From NCBI RefSeq assembly GCF_002814235.1, contig NZ_PHSU01000004.1:248001-312000 (forward strand): DNA of 64,000 nt. Reading direction: 5' to 3'. Positions 8,739 through 16,625 of this stretch are shown in pieces. The DNA comes from Pseudomonas sp. QS1027. GTDB lineage: Bacteria > Pseudomonadota > Gammaproteobacteria > Pseudomonadales > Pseudomonadaceae. How positions within the stretch are numbered: position 1 is the first letter of the stretch; every line of letters starts with the position of its first letter. The notes beneath the pieces are model-generated. The model was not told the origin of the DNA. It worked only from the letters and a program-made list of their open reading frames with translations, and ran no database searches. The position numbers and the translations under genes are program-made.

Positions 8739-9872
8739 ATGAAGTCTACAAAGTGGTTGGGGCTGGCGATTACCCTGTTGATGTTCCCGCAAATCGCGCA
8801 AACCCTTTACAGCCCTGCGCTGGCGGATATCAGCCGGGCCTTTGCCGTGGGGCCGCAGCAGGCGGCGCAAACCCTGTCGGTGTACTTCCTGTCGTTTGCT
8901 TTTGGCGTGGTGGTGTGGGGGCGGCTGTGTGATCGGATCGGACGGCGGCCGGCCATGCTGTCGGGGCTGTTGTTGTATGCCGCTGCGTCGGTACTGGCGC
9001 TGACTGCGCGTACCTTTGAGGCCTTGTTGGTCGCCCAGGTGCTGGCAGCCTTTGGTGCGGCAGTGGGCTCGGTCGTCACGCAGACCCTGCTGCGCGATCG
9101 CTTCAGCGGTGCGGAACTGGCGCAGGTGTTTTCGCTGGTGGGCATTGCCTTGGCTGCCAGCCCGGCGATTGGGCTGTTCGGCGGGGCGAGCCTGGTGCAG
9201 TCCTTCGGTTATCGAGGCGTGCTGGGCTGCCTGTTGCTGTTGTCCCTGGGGTTGGCCCTGTGGTCCTGGCGAGCGTTGCCGGAAACCCGGCCGCTGCATC
9301 TGGCCACTGCCGGTCTGTTCGAAACGCTGTGGCGTATGCTGCGGGACCTGGACCTCTGGCGTTCGGCGCTATTGGTGGCGGTGTTCAACATTGCCCTGTT
9401 CAGTTACTACAGCCTTGCACCGTTCATGTTTGAAAGGCTGGGGTTGAGTGGCCGGATGTTCGGTTACAGCGGCGTGATCCTGGCCTTGGGGTCGGGCCTT
9501 GGCGCCTGGGTCAACAAGCGTTTGCTACGCCGTGGATTGACCAGTGCCCGGTTGATCCGTGTGGCTGCGCTGTCGGGATTGTCCGGCGGTGTTGGCGTGT
9601 GGCTTCTGCAGGACAGTGTGCTGTTTGTGTTGGCGATGCTGCTGGTGGTGCTGGCGTTTGGCATGGCGATCCCCAATGTCCTCGGCTCGGCCCTGTCGAA
9701 CTATGGTGATCGATTGGGTACCGCCGGTGCGTTGTTCGGCTTGTTGTATTACTTGCTGATTGGCGTGGGGATGCTGCTGGCGGCGTGGTCCCAGGCGTTG
9801 GGCCTGACTTTGCTGGTATGCGGCTCGTTGGGATTGCTGTTGGCACTGATGCCGAGGGAATACCGTGCTTGA
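8739..9872 (+). CDS. MFS drug-efflux transporter (Bcr/CflA-like, DHA1)
   Basis: The 377-residue protein has about twelve hydrophobic segments. It carries the MFS loop 2-3 motif (GRLCDRIGRRPAML, about residues 66-79) and a motif-C-like segment in the fifth helix (GIALAASPAIGLFGG), which marks drug:proton antiporters. The start at 8739 gives the usual short N-terminus; an upstream in-frame TTG is not needed. It is divergent from the NimR-like AraC gene, which probably controls it. It faces the membrane-protein gene at 9900 tail to tail with a 27-bp gap. The substrate is unknown. Confidence 0.9.
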   Translation: MKSTKWLGLAITLLMFPQIAQTLYSPALADISRAFAVGPQQAAQTLSVYFLSFAFGVVVWGRLCDRIGRRPAMLSGLLLYAAASVLALTARTFEALLVAQVLAAFGAAVGSVVTQTLLRDRFSGAELAQVFSLVGIALAASPAIGLFGGASLVQSFGYRGVLGCLLLLSLGLALWSWRALPETRPLHLATAGLFETLWRMLRDLDLWRSALLVAVFNIALFSYYSLAPFMFERLGLSGRMFGYSGVILALGSGLGAWVNKRLLRRGLTSARLIRVAALSGLSGGVGVWLLQDSVLFVLAMLLVVLAFGMAIPNVLGSALSNYGDRLGTAGALFGLLYYLLIGVGMLLAAWSQALGLTLLVCGSLGLLLALMPREYRA

Positions 9873-9899
9873 GCCGCGTAACCGTCTGATGATCCCGCT

Positions 9900-10403
9900 T
9901 TATGTTTGTACCAAGGCCTTGTTCCGCGAATAAATCTGCCGGCATTGCGCAGCAAACCCGACGATGAAGAAGCCTAGCCACACCACGAGCGTGCTCAGCA
10001 CCACCGGCGCCATCGGATGATCGGCCAGCGGATGCGAGACGGGTAGTCGGGTCAGGGTTTCATTGGTGGCAGGCACGAATGACAGCAGGAAACTGAACGA
10101 CAGCCCAAATGCGCTCAAATACGGCCGGGCTCGCCCCAGGAAACTCATCCTTGGCGCCCACGCACCGGCATAGGCGGCAAGCAGCACAATGATGCCAAAC
10201 GCATGCCCGGCATTTAGACCTCCGGTGCTGGAGACCCCGAAGGACGTGGCGACCGTGAGCGTCAAACTGATGAGGTAGAGACTGCCGGCGCGCGTCTTCG
10301 GGTCGATCTTGTGATAGCGGATAAAGCTGTAGGCGCCGGCAATCACGGGGATCAGGCTGATAACGGTATGGATGGCGCCTAAAGGCGATATAGGGTGAGT
10401 CAT
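9900..10403 (-). CDS. Small integral membrane protein, DUF2306-like
   Basis: A 167-residue protein with about five hydrophobic segments (for example AIHTVISLIPVIAGAYSFI near the N-terminus and VVLSTLVVWLGFFIVGFAA near the C-terminus) and an NAGHAFGIIVLLAAYAG segment in the middle. Similar small membrane proteins are common in Pseudomonas next to TetR genes. No function is assigned. The ATG at 10403 is chosen over an upstream in-frame start because the extension lies inside the operator-like and terminator sequences. The operator-like repeat at 10415-10429 lies directly upstream of the start, which suggests control by the TetR gene next door. Confidence 0.75.
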   Translation of the reverse strand: MTHPISPLGAIHTVISLIPVIAGAYSFIRYHKIDPKTRAGSLYLISLTLTVATSFGVSSTGGLNAGHAFGIIVLLAAYAGAWAPRMSFLGRARPYLSAFGLSFSFLLSFVPATNETLTRLPVSHPLADHPMAPVVLSTLVVWLGFFIVGFAAQCRQIYSRNKALVQT

Positions 10404-10414
10404 GGGGTGTCTCT

Positions 10415-10429
10415 CTACTAGTTGGTTGG
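10415..10429. promoter_or_regulatory. Putative TetR operator, copy 1
   Basis: CTACTAGTTGGTTGG matches the copy at 11159-11173 at 14 of 15 positions. It sits 11 bp upstream of the start codon of the small membrane protein. The inverted repeat is imperfect here, with the right half better conserved. Confidence 0.6.
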
Positions 10430-10439
10430 GTGTAAGGGT

Positions 10440-10468
10440 GAAAAAAAGACCGGCCTGCACCGGTCTTC
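10440..10468 (-). terminator. Rho-independent terminator of the TetR gene
   Basis: On the minus strand an 8-bp stem (AAGACCGG / CCGGTCTT, loop of 6) is followed by a run of seven or eight T. It lies just after the TetR stop codon and before the membrane-protein gene, so the two genes are separate transcripts. Confidence 0.85.
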
Positions 10469-10478
10469 TCAATACGGA

Positions 10479-11066
10479 TCAGCGAGCCGAAGTCAGCCTG
10501 CTGATGGACAACTGAACAAGCGCCTGGAAGGTGCCGGGATCGCCGAACCCTCGTGCGGCCAGCATGGCTCCATGCACGCTAGCCATGAAAGCCTTTGCCT
10601 CGATCGTCGAGCTGTCTTGCAATTGAAACTGCCCCGTGGCGGCGCCCTTTTCGAGGACCGATGTGAGCCAGTCAGTCAGGTCCTGAAAATGCCCGCGAAC
10701 TTCGGCCGCGACTTCTTCTGGGATCGTCGGCAGTTCGACGGCCAGCATCGCGCAAATACAGAACGGCGAGCTACCACTACGGATACAGGTGGACCAGTAA
10801 TCGACGTAGGTATTGAGCTGTGCCAATGGATCGGCAATCTGTCGGCCGAGCGCCGCCAGGCCTTCCCGCGCTTGCTCGCGATACCGGGCGACCACGACCC
10901 GGACCAACGCTGCTTTGCTGGGAAAGTGGTGATGAATGGTCGCCTTGGTGATACTTACCCGCTCAGCAATATCAGCATAACTGAAGCTGTTGTAGCCCCC
11001 GATTGTCAGCAATGACTGGGCGTACTCGGCAATCTCGGTCGCCTTCGGAGACAGTTCTGTGGTCAT
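10479..11066 (-). CDS. TetR-family transcriptional regulator
   Basis: About 195 residues. The N-terminal TetR HTH (YNSFSYADIAERVSITKATIHHHFPSKAAL) covers residues 20-55. It is followed by an all-helical ligand domain of ordinary length with a Cys pair in FCICAML. The ATG at 11066 has GGAA 6-8 nt upstream; another in-frame ATG at 11078 is possible. A perfect 16-bp palindrome lies about 90 bp upstream and a near copy of it precedes the next gene on the same strand (9900-10403). Autoregulation plus control of that membrane protein is therefore likely. A strong terminator follows the gene. Confidence 0.9.
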   Translation of the reverse strand: MTTELSPKATEIAEYAQSLLTIGGYNSFSYADIAERVSITKATIHHHFPSKAALVRVVVARYREQAREGLAALGRQIADPLAQLNTYVDYWSTCIRSGSSPFCICAMLAVELPTIPEEVAAEVRGHFQDLTDWLTSVLEKGAATGQFQLQDSSTIEAKAFMASVHGAMLAARGFGDPGTFQALVQLSISRLTSAR

Positions 11067-11155
11067 AGACAATTCCATAAAGTTACCGCGCAACGCTGGA
11101 TGTGCTCGGCCCCAGGAGATGGGGTGAGTCAGCCAATAGGCTGTCAGATGGGATA

Positions 11156-11171
11156 AACCTACTAGTAGGTT
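11156..11171. promoter_or_regulatory. Putative TetR operator, copy 2 (perfect palindrome)
   Basis: AACCTACTAGTAGGTT is a perfect 16-bp inverted repeat about 90 bp upstream of the TetR start. Bases 11159-11173 match 10415-10429 at 14 of 15 positions. Autoregulation is the simplest reading. Confidence 0.7.
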
Positions 11172-11294
11172 GGTTTTCTGTCAAGCGACCGCTCCCAGCA
11201 AAAGGGAAAGCCTGCGGTCGGTCAGGGGAGGGGGTTACATGTTCGGCCTTGCGCCGTCATCAGGCGTCGAGTCTGAGGGCGGTGGGAGAGAGCA

Positions 11295-11672
11295 TTACCG
11301 TGCGAGCTGCGCCTCGATAGGAACGCTTCTGGAAGTGATCTCATCGCCGGTATGCAGCGTCGTGACCGTTTCAATCAGCACGATGCCACATTCCTCCTCA
11401 GCCACCGGGTTATGCCTGACCCCCTTGGGTATGACAAAAAACTCGCCGGTCTTGAGAATCACATCCCGCTGCTCCAACTGAATCTTCAAGGTTCCATAGA
11501 CCACCAGGAACATTTCATCCTCGTCGGCATGGGCATGCCAGAGCAGCTCACCTTTGAGTTTGGCCACCTTGATGTACTGGTCATTGACGCGGCCGATGAC
11601 TTGAGGCGACCAGTATTGGGTCACGTTCTCCAAGGCCGCTTCGAAGTTGATGGTGCTGTTGGCGTTGATCAT
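11295..11672 (-). CDS. Small cupin-fold protein
   Basis: A 125-residue single-domain cupin. It has the first metal motif (HAHADEDEMFLVVYG, about residues 46-60: H-x-H and a later Glu) and the second motif (GEFFVIPKGVRHNP, about 76-89). All four usual metal-binding residues are present, so a metal site is likely. The reaction cannot be told; relatives are annotated as cupin-domain or mannose-6-phosphate-isomerase-like proteins. The gene is divergent from a LysR gene about 100 bp away, a probable regulator. Confidence 0.85.
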   Translation of the reverse strand: MINANSTINFEAALENVTQYWSPQVIGRVNDQYIKVAKLKGELLWHAHADEDEMFLVVYGTLKIQLEQRDVILKTGEFFVIPKGVRHNPVAEEECGIVLIETVTTLHTGDEITSRSVPIEAQLAR

Positions 11673-11775
11673 TGTCCGGGCTCCGTCAGGGTAGGCAGGG
11701 CAAGGTACATCGGCCGTGTGACGGGGAATATCGAATGTCTATAATGCCGGCATTAGCATTCGTAATGGCTCGACA

Positions 11776-12675
11776 ATGTCCAGAAATCGCACTATCGATC
11801 TCACTCTGCTGCGGACCTTTGTCGGGGTGGCGGAAGCGGGCAGCATCAGCGCTGCTGCTCGGCGCCTGCATGTCACCCAAGGTGGCATCAGCCAGCAGAT
11901 CAAGCGCCTGGAAGCCTTTTTCGATTGCGTGTTGGTGGCGCGTGATGTCCGTGGCAGTCGCTTGACTGAGCGGGGGACGGGGTTGTTACCCCATGCTCGG
12001 CGTCTGCTCGCTCTCAACGATCATTTATGCGAGGAAATGTTCGGCGCGACGACTCCGAAAACAGTTCGCTTGGGTGTGCCTTATGACATGGCCGGCGCGC
12101 ATTTCGCGCCGATTCTCAAGACCTACGCGCAACGCCATCCCGAGGTAGAGGTGAGCCTTGTGACGGGCTCGTCGGTGGACCTGATGCAGGATTACGGCAA
12201 AGGTCTGGTTGATCTGACGATCAACCAGTGCCCAATGAGTGAAGCCGAGGGTGAGCCTTTGGCAGTGGAGGCTCTGGTGTGGGTCGGTCGTTCCGGCGAG
12301 CTTTTCCGCCAGCGGCCTTTGCCGCTGTGTTTTGTCACCCCCACCTGCACATTCCGCAGCACGGCATTTTCATTGTTGAGCGAAGCGGATATCCGCTGGA
12401 GAGTCGTTTTCGAAAACGCCTCGGCGGAGGCTACGCTTTCAACCGTGCGTAGCGAGCTGGCACTGACGCCGTGGTTGCGCTCGCTGGTACCTGATGATTT
12501 GCGCGAGCTTGGCAGCGAATCCGGCCTGCCCCTGTTGCCGGACTTTGCAATCCAGCTGAGGGTGGCGGAAGACGCGCATCCGGCGGCTCTGGATATGGCC
12601 GAGGTGATTCGTGAGCATTACCTTGGGCTCAACAGGAGCGGCCATGCCTCAGTGAAAAAGCGACTGCGTTCTTGA
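11776..12675 (+). CDS. LysR-family transcriptional regulator
   Basis: A 299-residue LysR protein. The HTH is at residues 8-65 (LTLLRTFVGVAEAGSISAAA and the GGISQQIKRLEAFF recognition region), and the effector domain starts near residue 95 (TVRLGVPYDMAGAHFAPIL). The start codon is ATG 11776. It is divergent from the small cupin gene, and the roughly 100-bp gap would hold both promoters. The effector ligand is unknown. Confidence 0.9.
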   Translation: MSRNRTIDLTLLRTFVGVAEAGSISAAARRLHVTQGGISQQIKRLEAFFDCVLVARDVRGSRLTERGTGLLPHARRLLALNDHLCEEMFGATTPKTVRLGVPYDMAGAHFAPILKTYAQRHPEVEVSLVTGSSVDLMQDYGKGLVDLTINQCPMSEAEGEPLAVEALVWVGRSGELFRQRPLPLCFVTPTCTFRSTAFSLLSEADIRWRVVFENASAEATLSTVRSELALTPWLRSLVPDDLRELGSESGLPLLPDFAIQLRVAEDAHPAALDMAEVIREHYLGLNRSGHASVKKRLRS

Positions 12676-12816
12676 TGTTCCGGGCGGGTTCCAATCCCCG
12701 TGTTGATGGTTTACGGGACTGCATCAAACGTTAGACGGATGTCAGGGTCTATACTGCTTTTGCCCTTTTAAGTCGGTGCCGCCATTGATCACCGCGCAGT
12801 CAATCAGGCAGAACAC

Positions 12817-13551
12817 GTGAAATATTCGACGCTTGTTGCAGCGCTGTTCTGTCTATTGCTCGGAACTCCCGTCAGGGCCGAGCAGGAAGAGTGGGCGCCA
12901 TACAACTACCAGGAGAACAATCAGCTCACCGGCATCTCCACGGAGATCGTTCGGCGGATCATGGCGTTGACCGGGGATGACTTTGAGGTGGTGCTGCTGC
13001 CCAGCATGCGAAGCTCCCGCGAATTGAATACCCGGCCCAAGACGATAATGTATTCCCTGTTCCGAACAGCGGAGCGAGAACCCTTATACAAGTGGGTCGG
13101 CCCCATCGTGGAAGAGTCCATTTACCCCTATCAGTTGGCCAATACACAGCAGCCGTTGAATTCCCTGGAGCAGCTACTGCACGCCCCACGGATCACGACG
13201 AGACAGGCGGGCCTGATACCTGCGGTTCTGCAGCCGCTGGGCTTCAACAATCTGGAAAAAATTGCAACCGAGAGCCGACAGCTCTATCGCATGCTGATAG
13301 CCGGGCGTACTGAAATCATCGTCGGTGACACCGCTGCGGGGGTGGCTTACTACAGTCGCCAGCTGAACATCGCCCCCGGTACGCTGCGGCAGATTCCCGT
13401 CGAGCTCTATCGCTCATCGCTGTACATCGCCTTCAGCCGCGACTGTGACGACAAACTGGTAGCCGCCTGGGCCAGTGCCCTGGAGCAACTGCGTCGCTCG
13501 GGCGAGTTGCAGCGCATTCAGGATCGGTACAGTCATCCCATTGGGCAATGA
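12817..13551 (+). CDS. Periplasmic solute-binding protein, family 3 type
   Basis: A 244-residue protein with a Sec signal peptide at residues 1-21 (LVAALFCLLLGTPVRA, cleavage after VRA). It is followed by a type-3 bacterial extracellular solute-binding domain (WAPYNYQENNQLTGISTEIVRRIM, then YSLFRTAEREPLYKWVGPI). The start codon is GTG. Proteins of this kind bind amino acids or similar small solutes in the periplasm. No transporter genes are next to it, which is common for orphan binding proteins of Pseudomonas. It is convergent with azoR. Confidence 0.88.
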   Translation: MKYSTLVAALFCLLLGTPVRAEQEEWAPYNYQENNQLTGISTEIVRRIMALTGDDFEVVLLPSMRSSRELNTRPKTIMYSLFRTAEREPLYKWVGPIVEESIYPYQLANTQQPLNSLEQLLHAPRITTRQAGLIPAVLQPLGFNNLEKIATESRQLYRMLIAGRTEIIVGDTAAGVAYYSRQLNIAPGTLRQIPVELYRSSLYIAFSRDCDDKLVAAWASALEQLRRSGELQRIQDRYSHPIGQ

Positions 13552-13599
13552 GCGCGCGCAATCAACGCTGCCCGCACGCTCCAGGATTAAATTGACACC

Positions 13600-14217
13600 T
13601 TACGGATACACAGCCTCTCGGATCAACGGGATTATCGGTGCCATATATTCGGACCGAGACTGTTCCCCCAGATCGATCACCTTTGTGCCACCGGCCGCTA
13701 TAAATTCGATGTCCTCAATGCCGAGAACATTCAAGATGAGGCGAAGCCACTGCGTGGCTATGTCCCGGTCTCGAATTGGCGAACCCTCTGTATAGACACC
13801 GCCCGAGGCCAGCAGGACCGTGCAACGCTTGCCTTTTAAAAGTCCTTCACCTGAAAAACCGAGGGTCATGCCTTTGCGTACGATATGGTCGAACCAAGCC
13901 TTCAAAACGGCCGGGACGTTGTAGTTGTAGACCGGCGTGCCAATGACGATAACGTCAGCCCCCAGAAGCTCTTCGACGAGCTCGTCCGAGAGTTTCAGTG
14001 CGTCTTTCATCTCAGCGGATTGTTTGTCCGGCGGTGTGAAGTACGCGGTGAGCCAAGGGGCGTCCGTGAACTTCAAGGGCGTGTTCGTAAGATCGCGCTG
14101 GATAACCTTCCCATTGGGGTTGGCGCGTTGCCATTCATCGATGTATTCAACGGCCATGTGACGTGAAACAGAGATATTGCCGCGGGGGCTCGCCTCAATC
14201 ATAAGAAGATTTGTCAT
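13600..14217 (-). CDS. azoR: FMN-dependent NADH-azoreductase
   Basis: The 205-residue flavodoxin-fold protein shows the FMN phosphate-binding start (LLMIEASPRGNISVSRHMA, residues 4-22), the flavin loop PVYNYNVPAVLKAWFDHIVR (about 99-118) and LLASGGVYTEGS (about 138-149), all typical of AzoR. It reduces azo bonds and quinones with NADH in the cytoplasm. The ATG at 14217 begins exactly at the fold; a longer in-frame extension is not family-like. A divergent LysR gene about 100 bp away is truncated, so the local regulator may be lost. Confidence 0.92.
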   Translation of the reverse strand: MTNLLMIEASPRGNISVSRHMAVEYIDEWQRANPNGKVIQRDLTNTPLKFTDAPWLTAYFTPPDKQSAEMKDALKLSDELVEELLGADVIVIGTPVYNYNVPAVLKAWFDHIVRKGMTLGFSGEGLLKGKRCTVLLASGGVYTEGSPIRDRDIATQWLRLILNVLGIEDIEFIAAGGTKVIDLGEQSRSEYMAPIIPLIREAVYP

Positions 14218-14319
14218 TTTTCGGCTCCAATAAAGATAAAGAGGCGCCGATCGTAAAGTCTGTAGGATATTCGTGTAAGTGATTAAAATGTGATGATGTT
14301 GATCATTTGAGGTGATGGA

Positions 14320-14520
14320 TTGATAGGTTCGCTCACATTGGATCAATTGAGAGTGCTCGTGGCCATTGCCGACTCGGGTAGCTTTTCAGCGGCCGCACGA
14401 CGTCTGGGGCGGGTCCAGTCGGCGATCAGTCAAATGATCAGGACATTGGAGCACACGCAAGGCGTCACCCTGTTCGACCGTAGTGCACAATGGAAAGGGA
14501 GTTCTCTTGCGAGAGCCTGA
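14320..14520 (+). pseudogene. Truncated LysR regulator (HTH domain only)
   Basis: This 66-residue frame carries a complete LysR HTH (LTLDQLRVLVAIADSGSFSA, then VQSAISQMIRTLEHTQGVTLFDRS). The family sequence stops after FDRS and is replaced by 11 unrelated residues and a stop. The whole effector domain is missing; normal length is about 300. It starts at a TTG after a GAGGTG ribosome site. It is divergent from azoR and was probably its regulator. The break suggests a deletion between it and the following pyocin-type region. Confidence 0.85.
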
Positions 14521-14827
14521 AATAACTGACCTTCGTGAGAGGTCGCGAGCCCCCTCTGACCGGCCTGCCAGATAGATGTGCTCCGCTCATTCATAGTAAT
14601 CCTGTTCGTACGAAACCTGGACCGTGCTCAGCCAGCAGCACGGTGATCCACTGGGCCTGCTGGGTGAGGACGCTAAAAGCTTCACGGGCAATCGAGCGTC
14701 AACCGGCGGCCTGAAGTAGGACCAATCTGTAAACACTGAAGGGCATTTTGTAAACACTCTTCAGGGGCTTTATCACCGTGAAAACCTCCCGCATGTTCCT
14801 TCGTACTGCAAACCAGTACGAAGGAAC
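14521..14827. other. Non-coding gap with small gene debris
   Basis: About 300 bp lie between the truncated LysR and the toxin gene. On the minus strand, 14591-14699 holds an open stretch of about 35 codons ending at a normal stop, with protein-like composition (REAFSVLTQQAQWITVLLAE) but no start, so it looks like the last part of a lost gene. A direct repeat and a long hairpin lie at the right end and are listed separately. Confidence 0.45.
14728..14758. repeat. Direct repeat TGTAAACACT, two copies 21 bp apart
   Basis: The 10-mer occurs at 14728-14737 and 14749-14758, two helical turns apart and 70-100 bp upstream of the toxin start. Such spacing suits a dimeric activator or repressor. It does not match the published pyocin P-box pattern as I recall it. 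Confidence 0.5.
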
Positions 14828-14830
14828 ATG
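14792..14830 (+). promoter_or_regulatory. Long perfect hairpin over the ribosome site and start codon of the toxin gene
   Basis: CATGTTCCTTCGTACTG (14792-14808) pairs perfectly with 14814-14830 across a 5-nt loop. The right arm contains AAGGA and the ATG of the toxin gene, so in mRNA both the ribosome site and the start codon would be base-paired. Confidence 0.7.
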
Positions 14831-16030
14831 GGTTTGAAATGGAGCAACGATTTTTTCGGCCGCGACAAAAAAGATTGCCTCTTCTGTCGGCCCGGCCAGC
14901 CATGCTCCTGGTGTAAGGAGCCTGACTGGCGGACAGAAGGCTGGGGTTGCTTCGGTGGCGTCCAACAGAACGACCCCGCCCCGACGCCTCCGGAAATCCC
15001 TCTGCAAAAAGAGTCCTGGCCTCTACCGAAACCGTCACAAGGCGCAATCTTTGCCAAGTCCTGTGAGCCTGCAAACTGGTGCTGTACAGAGGCGGGCACG
15101 GTCACCGAGCCGGCCTCCCATTTCGGCAAGGTCATGGTGTCGAAGACCAAGGTGATTCCCGCGGGAGCTGCCGCACTTGGCGCCACGCTGGGAGCCGATG
15201 CGGCGCTGGGTCGAATCGCCGGAGGCGGTATCGTCCAAGAGGGCTTTCGCTGGATGTTGCGCAGCGCCATGGTCGCCGGTGGTGGTGCCACGGTCTTTAT
15301 CGCCGGGATGCTCCCCGCTCGCATGGGGGACGGCACCCTGTACAGCGACGACGAACTGCGCCAGATGTCGGCGGCGGCTTCCCGTGTGCGCTTCCAGTTT
15401 CGTCATGATGCCGAGGGGGTGTTGCAGCTCTACGGTATTCACACCGGGGCTTCTGGGGACGACAGCGTTCGCATTGTCAAAGCCCAATGGCGGGCCGATG
15501 GCCGCACGCTGGAAGCCCATCTGGGTGATGGCATCACTCTGCTCTGGACGCCCAACGGTGGCCCGCTACTCACCCCCGAACTGACTTTCCCGGAACATAC
15601 GGATGCGCCGATGGACAGCATCCTTGTGCATCCCATTGAGGAAGGGGTGGATTCACAGATTGACGGTTATCCCGTTGCTGACGACATTACCTTGGGCGAC
15701 CGGATCATTACGTTCCCGATCAACTCCGGGTTGAAGTCGATTTATGTGGTGTATTCGAATCCGTTTGGGGGGGATCATTCTTATCATCAAGCGCCTAAGG
15801 GGTTGCTGGCTTTCCCTGATGCTACGAGGGTCAGAGTAAAAAGTGGCGTTCAGGGGGGAGGCAAAAAACGTACTCGCTGGAAAGATCGTAAGGGACGTAT
15901 TTACGAGTGGGATAGCCAGCACGGGGCGGTCGAAATGTATGACAGGCAGGGTAATCATCTTGGGGAGTACAACCCAGAGACAGGTGAACAAACGAAACCG
16001 GCCAAGCCTGGTCGGAAAATAGAAAAGTAG
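14828..16030 (+). CDS. S-type pyocin-domain toxin with colicin E3-type 16S rRNase tip
   Basis: The 400-residue protein has three parts. Residues 1-95 are Cys-rich, with two CxxC pairs at C17/C20 and C26/C29. Residues about 105-175 hold small-residue, membrane-like stretches. Residues about 185-320 form a Pyocin_S domain (RVRFQFRHDAEGVLQLYGIHTG, then SGLKSIYVVYSNPF). The last 55 residues match the cytotoxic domain of colicin E3: KGRIYEWDSQHG with the catalytic Asp, His and a Glu four residues after the His, and a late Arg in PGRKIEK. It should cut 16S rRNA in the decoding centre. It is much shorter than usual S pyocins and has no recognisable receptor-binding domain. ATG 14828 lies in a hairpin; TTG 14834 is an alternative with better ribosome-site spacing. 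Immunity genes follow. Confidence 0.85.
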   Translation: MGLKWSNDFFGRDKKDCLFCRPGQPCSWCKEPDWRTEGWGCFGGVQQNDPAPTPPEIPLQKESWPLPKPSQGAIFAKSCEPANWCCTEAGTVTEPASHFGKVMVSKTKVIPAGAAALGATLGADAALGRIAGGGIVQEGFRWMLRSAMVAGGGATVFIAGMLPARMGDGTLYSDDELRQMSAAASRVRFQFRHDAEGVLQLYGIHTGASGDDSVRIVKAQWRADGRTLEAHLGDGITLLWTPNGGPLLTPELTFPEHTDAPMDSILVHPIEEGVDSQIDGYPVADDITLGDRIITFPINSGLKSIYVVYSNPFGGDHSYHQAPKGLLAFPDATRVRVKSGVQGGGKKRTRWKDRKGRIYEWDSQHGAVEMYDRQGNHLGEYNPETGEQTKPAKPGRKIEK

Positions 16031-16038
16031 GGGGTTTT

Positions 16039-16281
16039 ATGCATCTATATATAACTGGTTTCTTGTCGGAAGATCATGAAGATGATTCGTTGAAATATGA
16101 TCTCGATGTCGCCCCCGAGTTTGAACAGGCAGTCATGGATGTGTTGGGCTGGAAAAGCTTAGCGGAGGAAAGTGATGGGGAACTACCGCTTACCCATCAT
16201 CAGATTTTGCAGATTGCTTCTGTTATCAAAGAGCCGCTACCCAGCGATTTGGACCTATTTATTGGAGTGGTGAGAGATTAG
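16039..16281 (+). CDS. Immunity protein of the pyocin-type toxin
   Basis: An 80-residue acidic protein (LYITGFLSEDHEDDSLKYDL, ending LPSDLDLFIGVV) that starts 8 bp after the toxin stop behind a GGGGG ribosome site. Position directly after an rRNase toxin, small size and acidity fit an immunity protein. It resembles what is annotated in Pseudomonas as pyocin S6-family immunity protein and is unlike the E3 immunity protein Im3 in sequence. It would bind and block the rRNase tip in the producer cell. Confidence 0.8.
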   Translation: MHLYITGFLSEDHEDDSLKYDLDVAPEFEQAVMDVLGWKSLAEESDGELPLTHHQILQIASVIKEPLPSDLDLFIGVVRD

Positions 16282-16313
16282 GCTCCCCACACCGAAGTCG
16301 GAGAAAGGTCGTC

Positions 16314-16625
16314 ATGTACCTATGTGTCAGTGGGTTTTTACCTGAAAGCACCTATGATGATTCGCTCAAATTTGAGCTTGATTTGGACAGCTGTTTTAAC
16401 GAACAAGTCGTGCAGCTTCTCGGCCATAAAAACCTGAATGAAATGTCTGCAGCAGAATGGTTGCTGGATAAGGAGCAGCTAGCGAAAATATCTGAGCTTA
16501 TCGGGCAGGCACTGCCAACAAATTTAAAGATGTTCATTGGTGTGCTGGCTTGGGGGAACGCTGATTTTTTAAAGGCGGACGGTCGAAATGTACGACAGGC
16601 AGGGAAAACATCTGGGCGAGTTTGA
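16314..16625 (+). CDS. Second, diverged immunity protein with a spliced-on tail
   Basis: Residues 1-80 are a diverged paralogue of the previous gene (LCVSGFLPESTYDDSLKFEL, ending LPTNLKMFIGVL). It has its own GAGAAAGG ribosome site 30 bp after the first immunity stop. The last ~20 residues (from about WGNADFLK) are not immunity-like: the reading frame runs, out of register, into a copy of the toxin's 3' end. The original stop was therefore lost by recombination. It could still protect against a related, absent toxin. Confidence 0.75.
   Translation: MYLCVSGFLPESTYDDSLKFELDLDSCFNEQVVQLLGHKNLNEMSAAEWLLDKEQLAKISELIGQALPTNLKMFIGVLAWGNADFLKADGRNVRQAGKTSGRV

Noticed and set aside
14591..14699. A small minus-strand gene before the toxin
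   Set aside because: It is open for only about 35 codons after a stop, has no start codon or ribosome site and no family match; it is treated as debris.
14728..14758. Pyocin P-box (PrtN site)
   Set aside because: The repeat TGTAAACACT does not fit the ATTGnn(n)GTnn(n) pattern that I recall, so it is reported only as a direct repeat.
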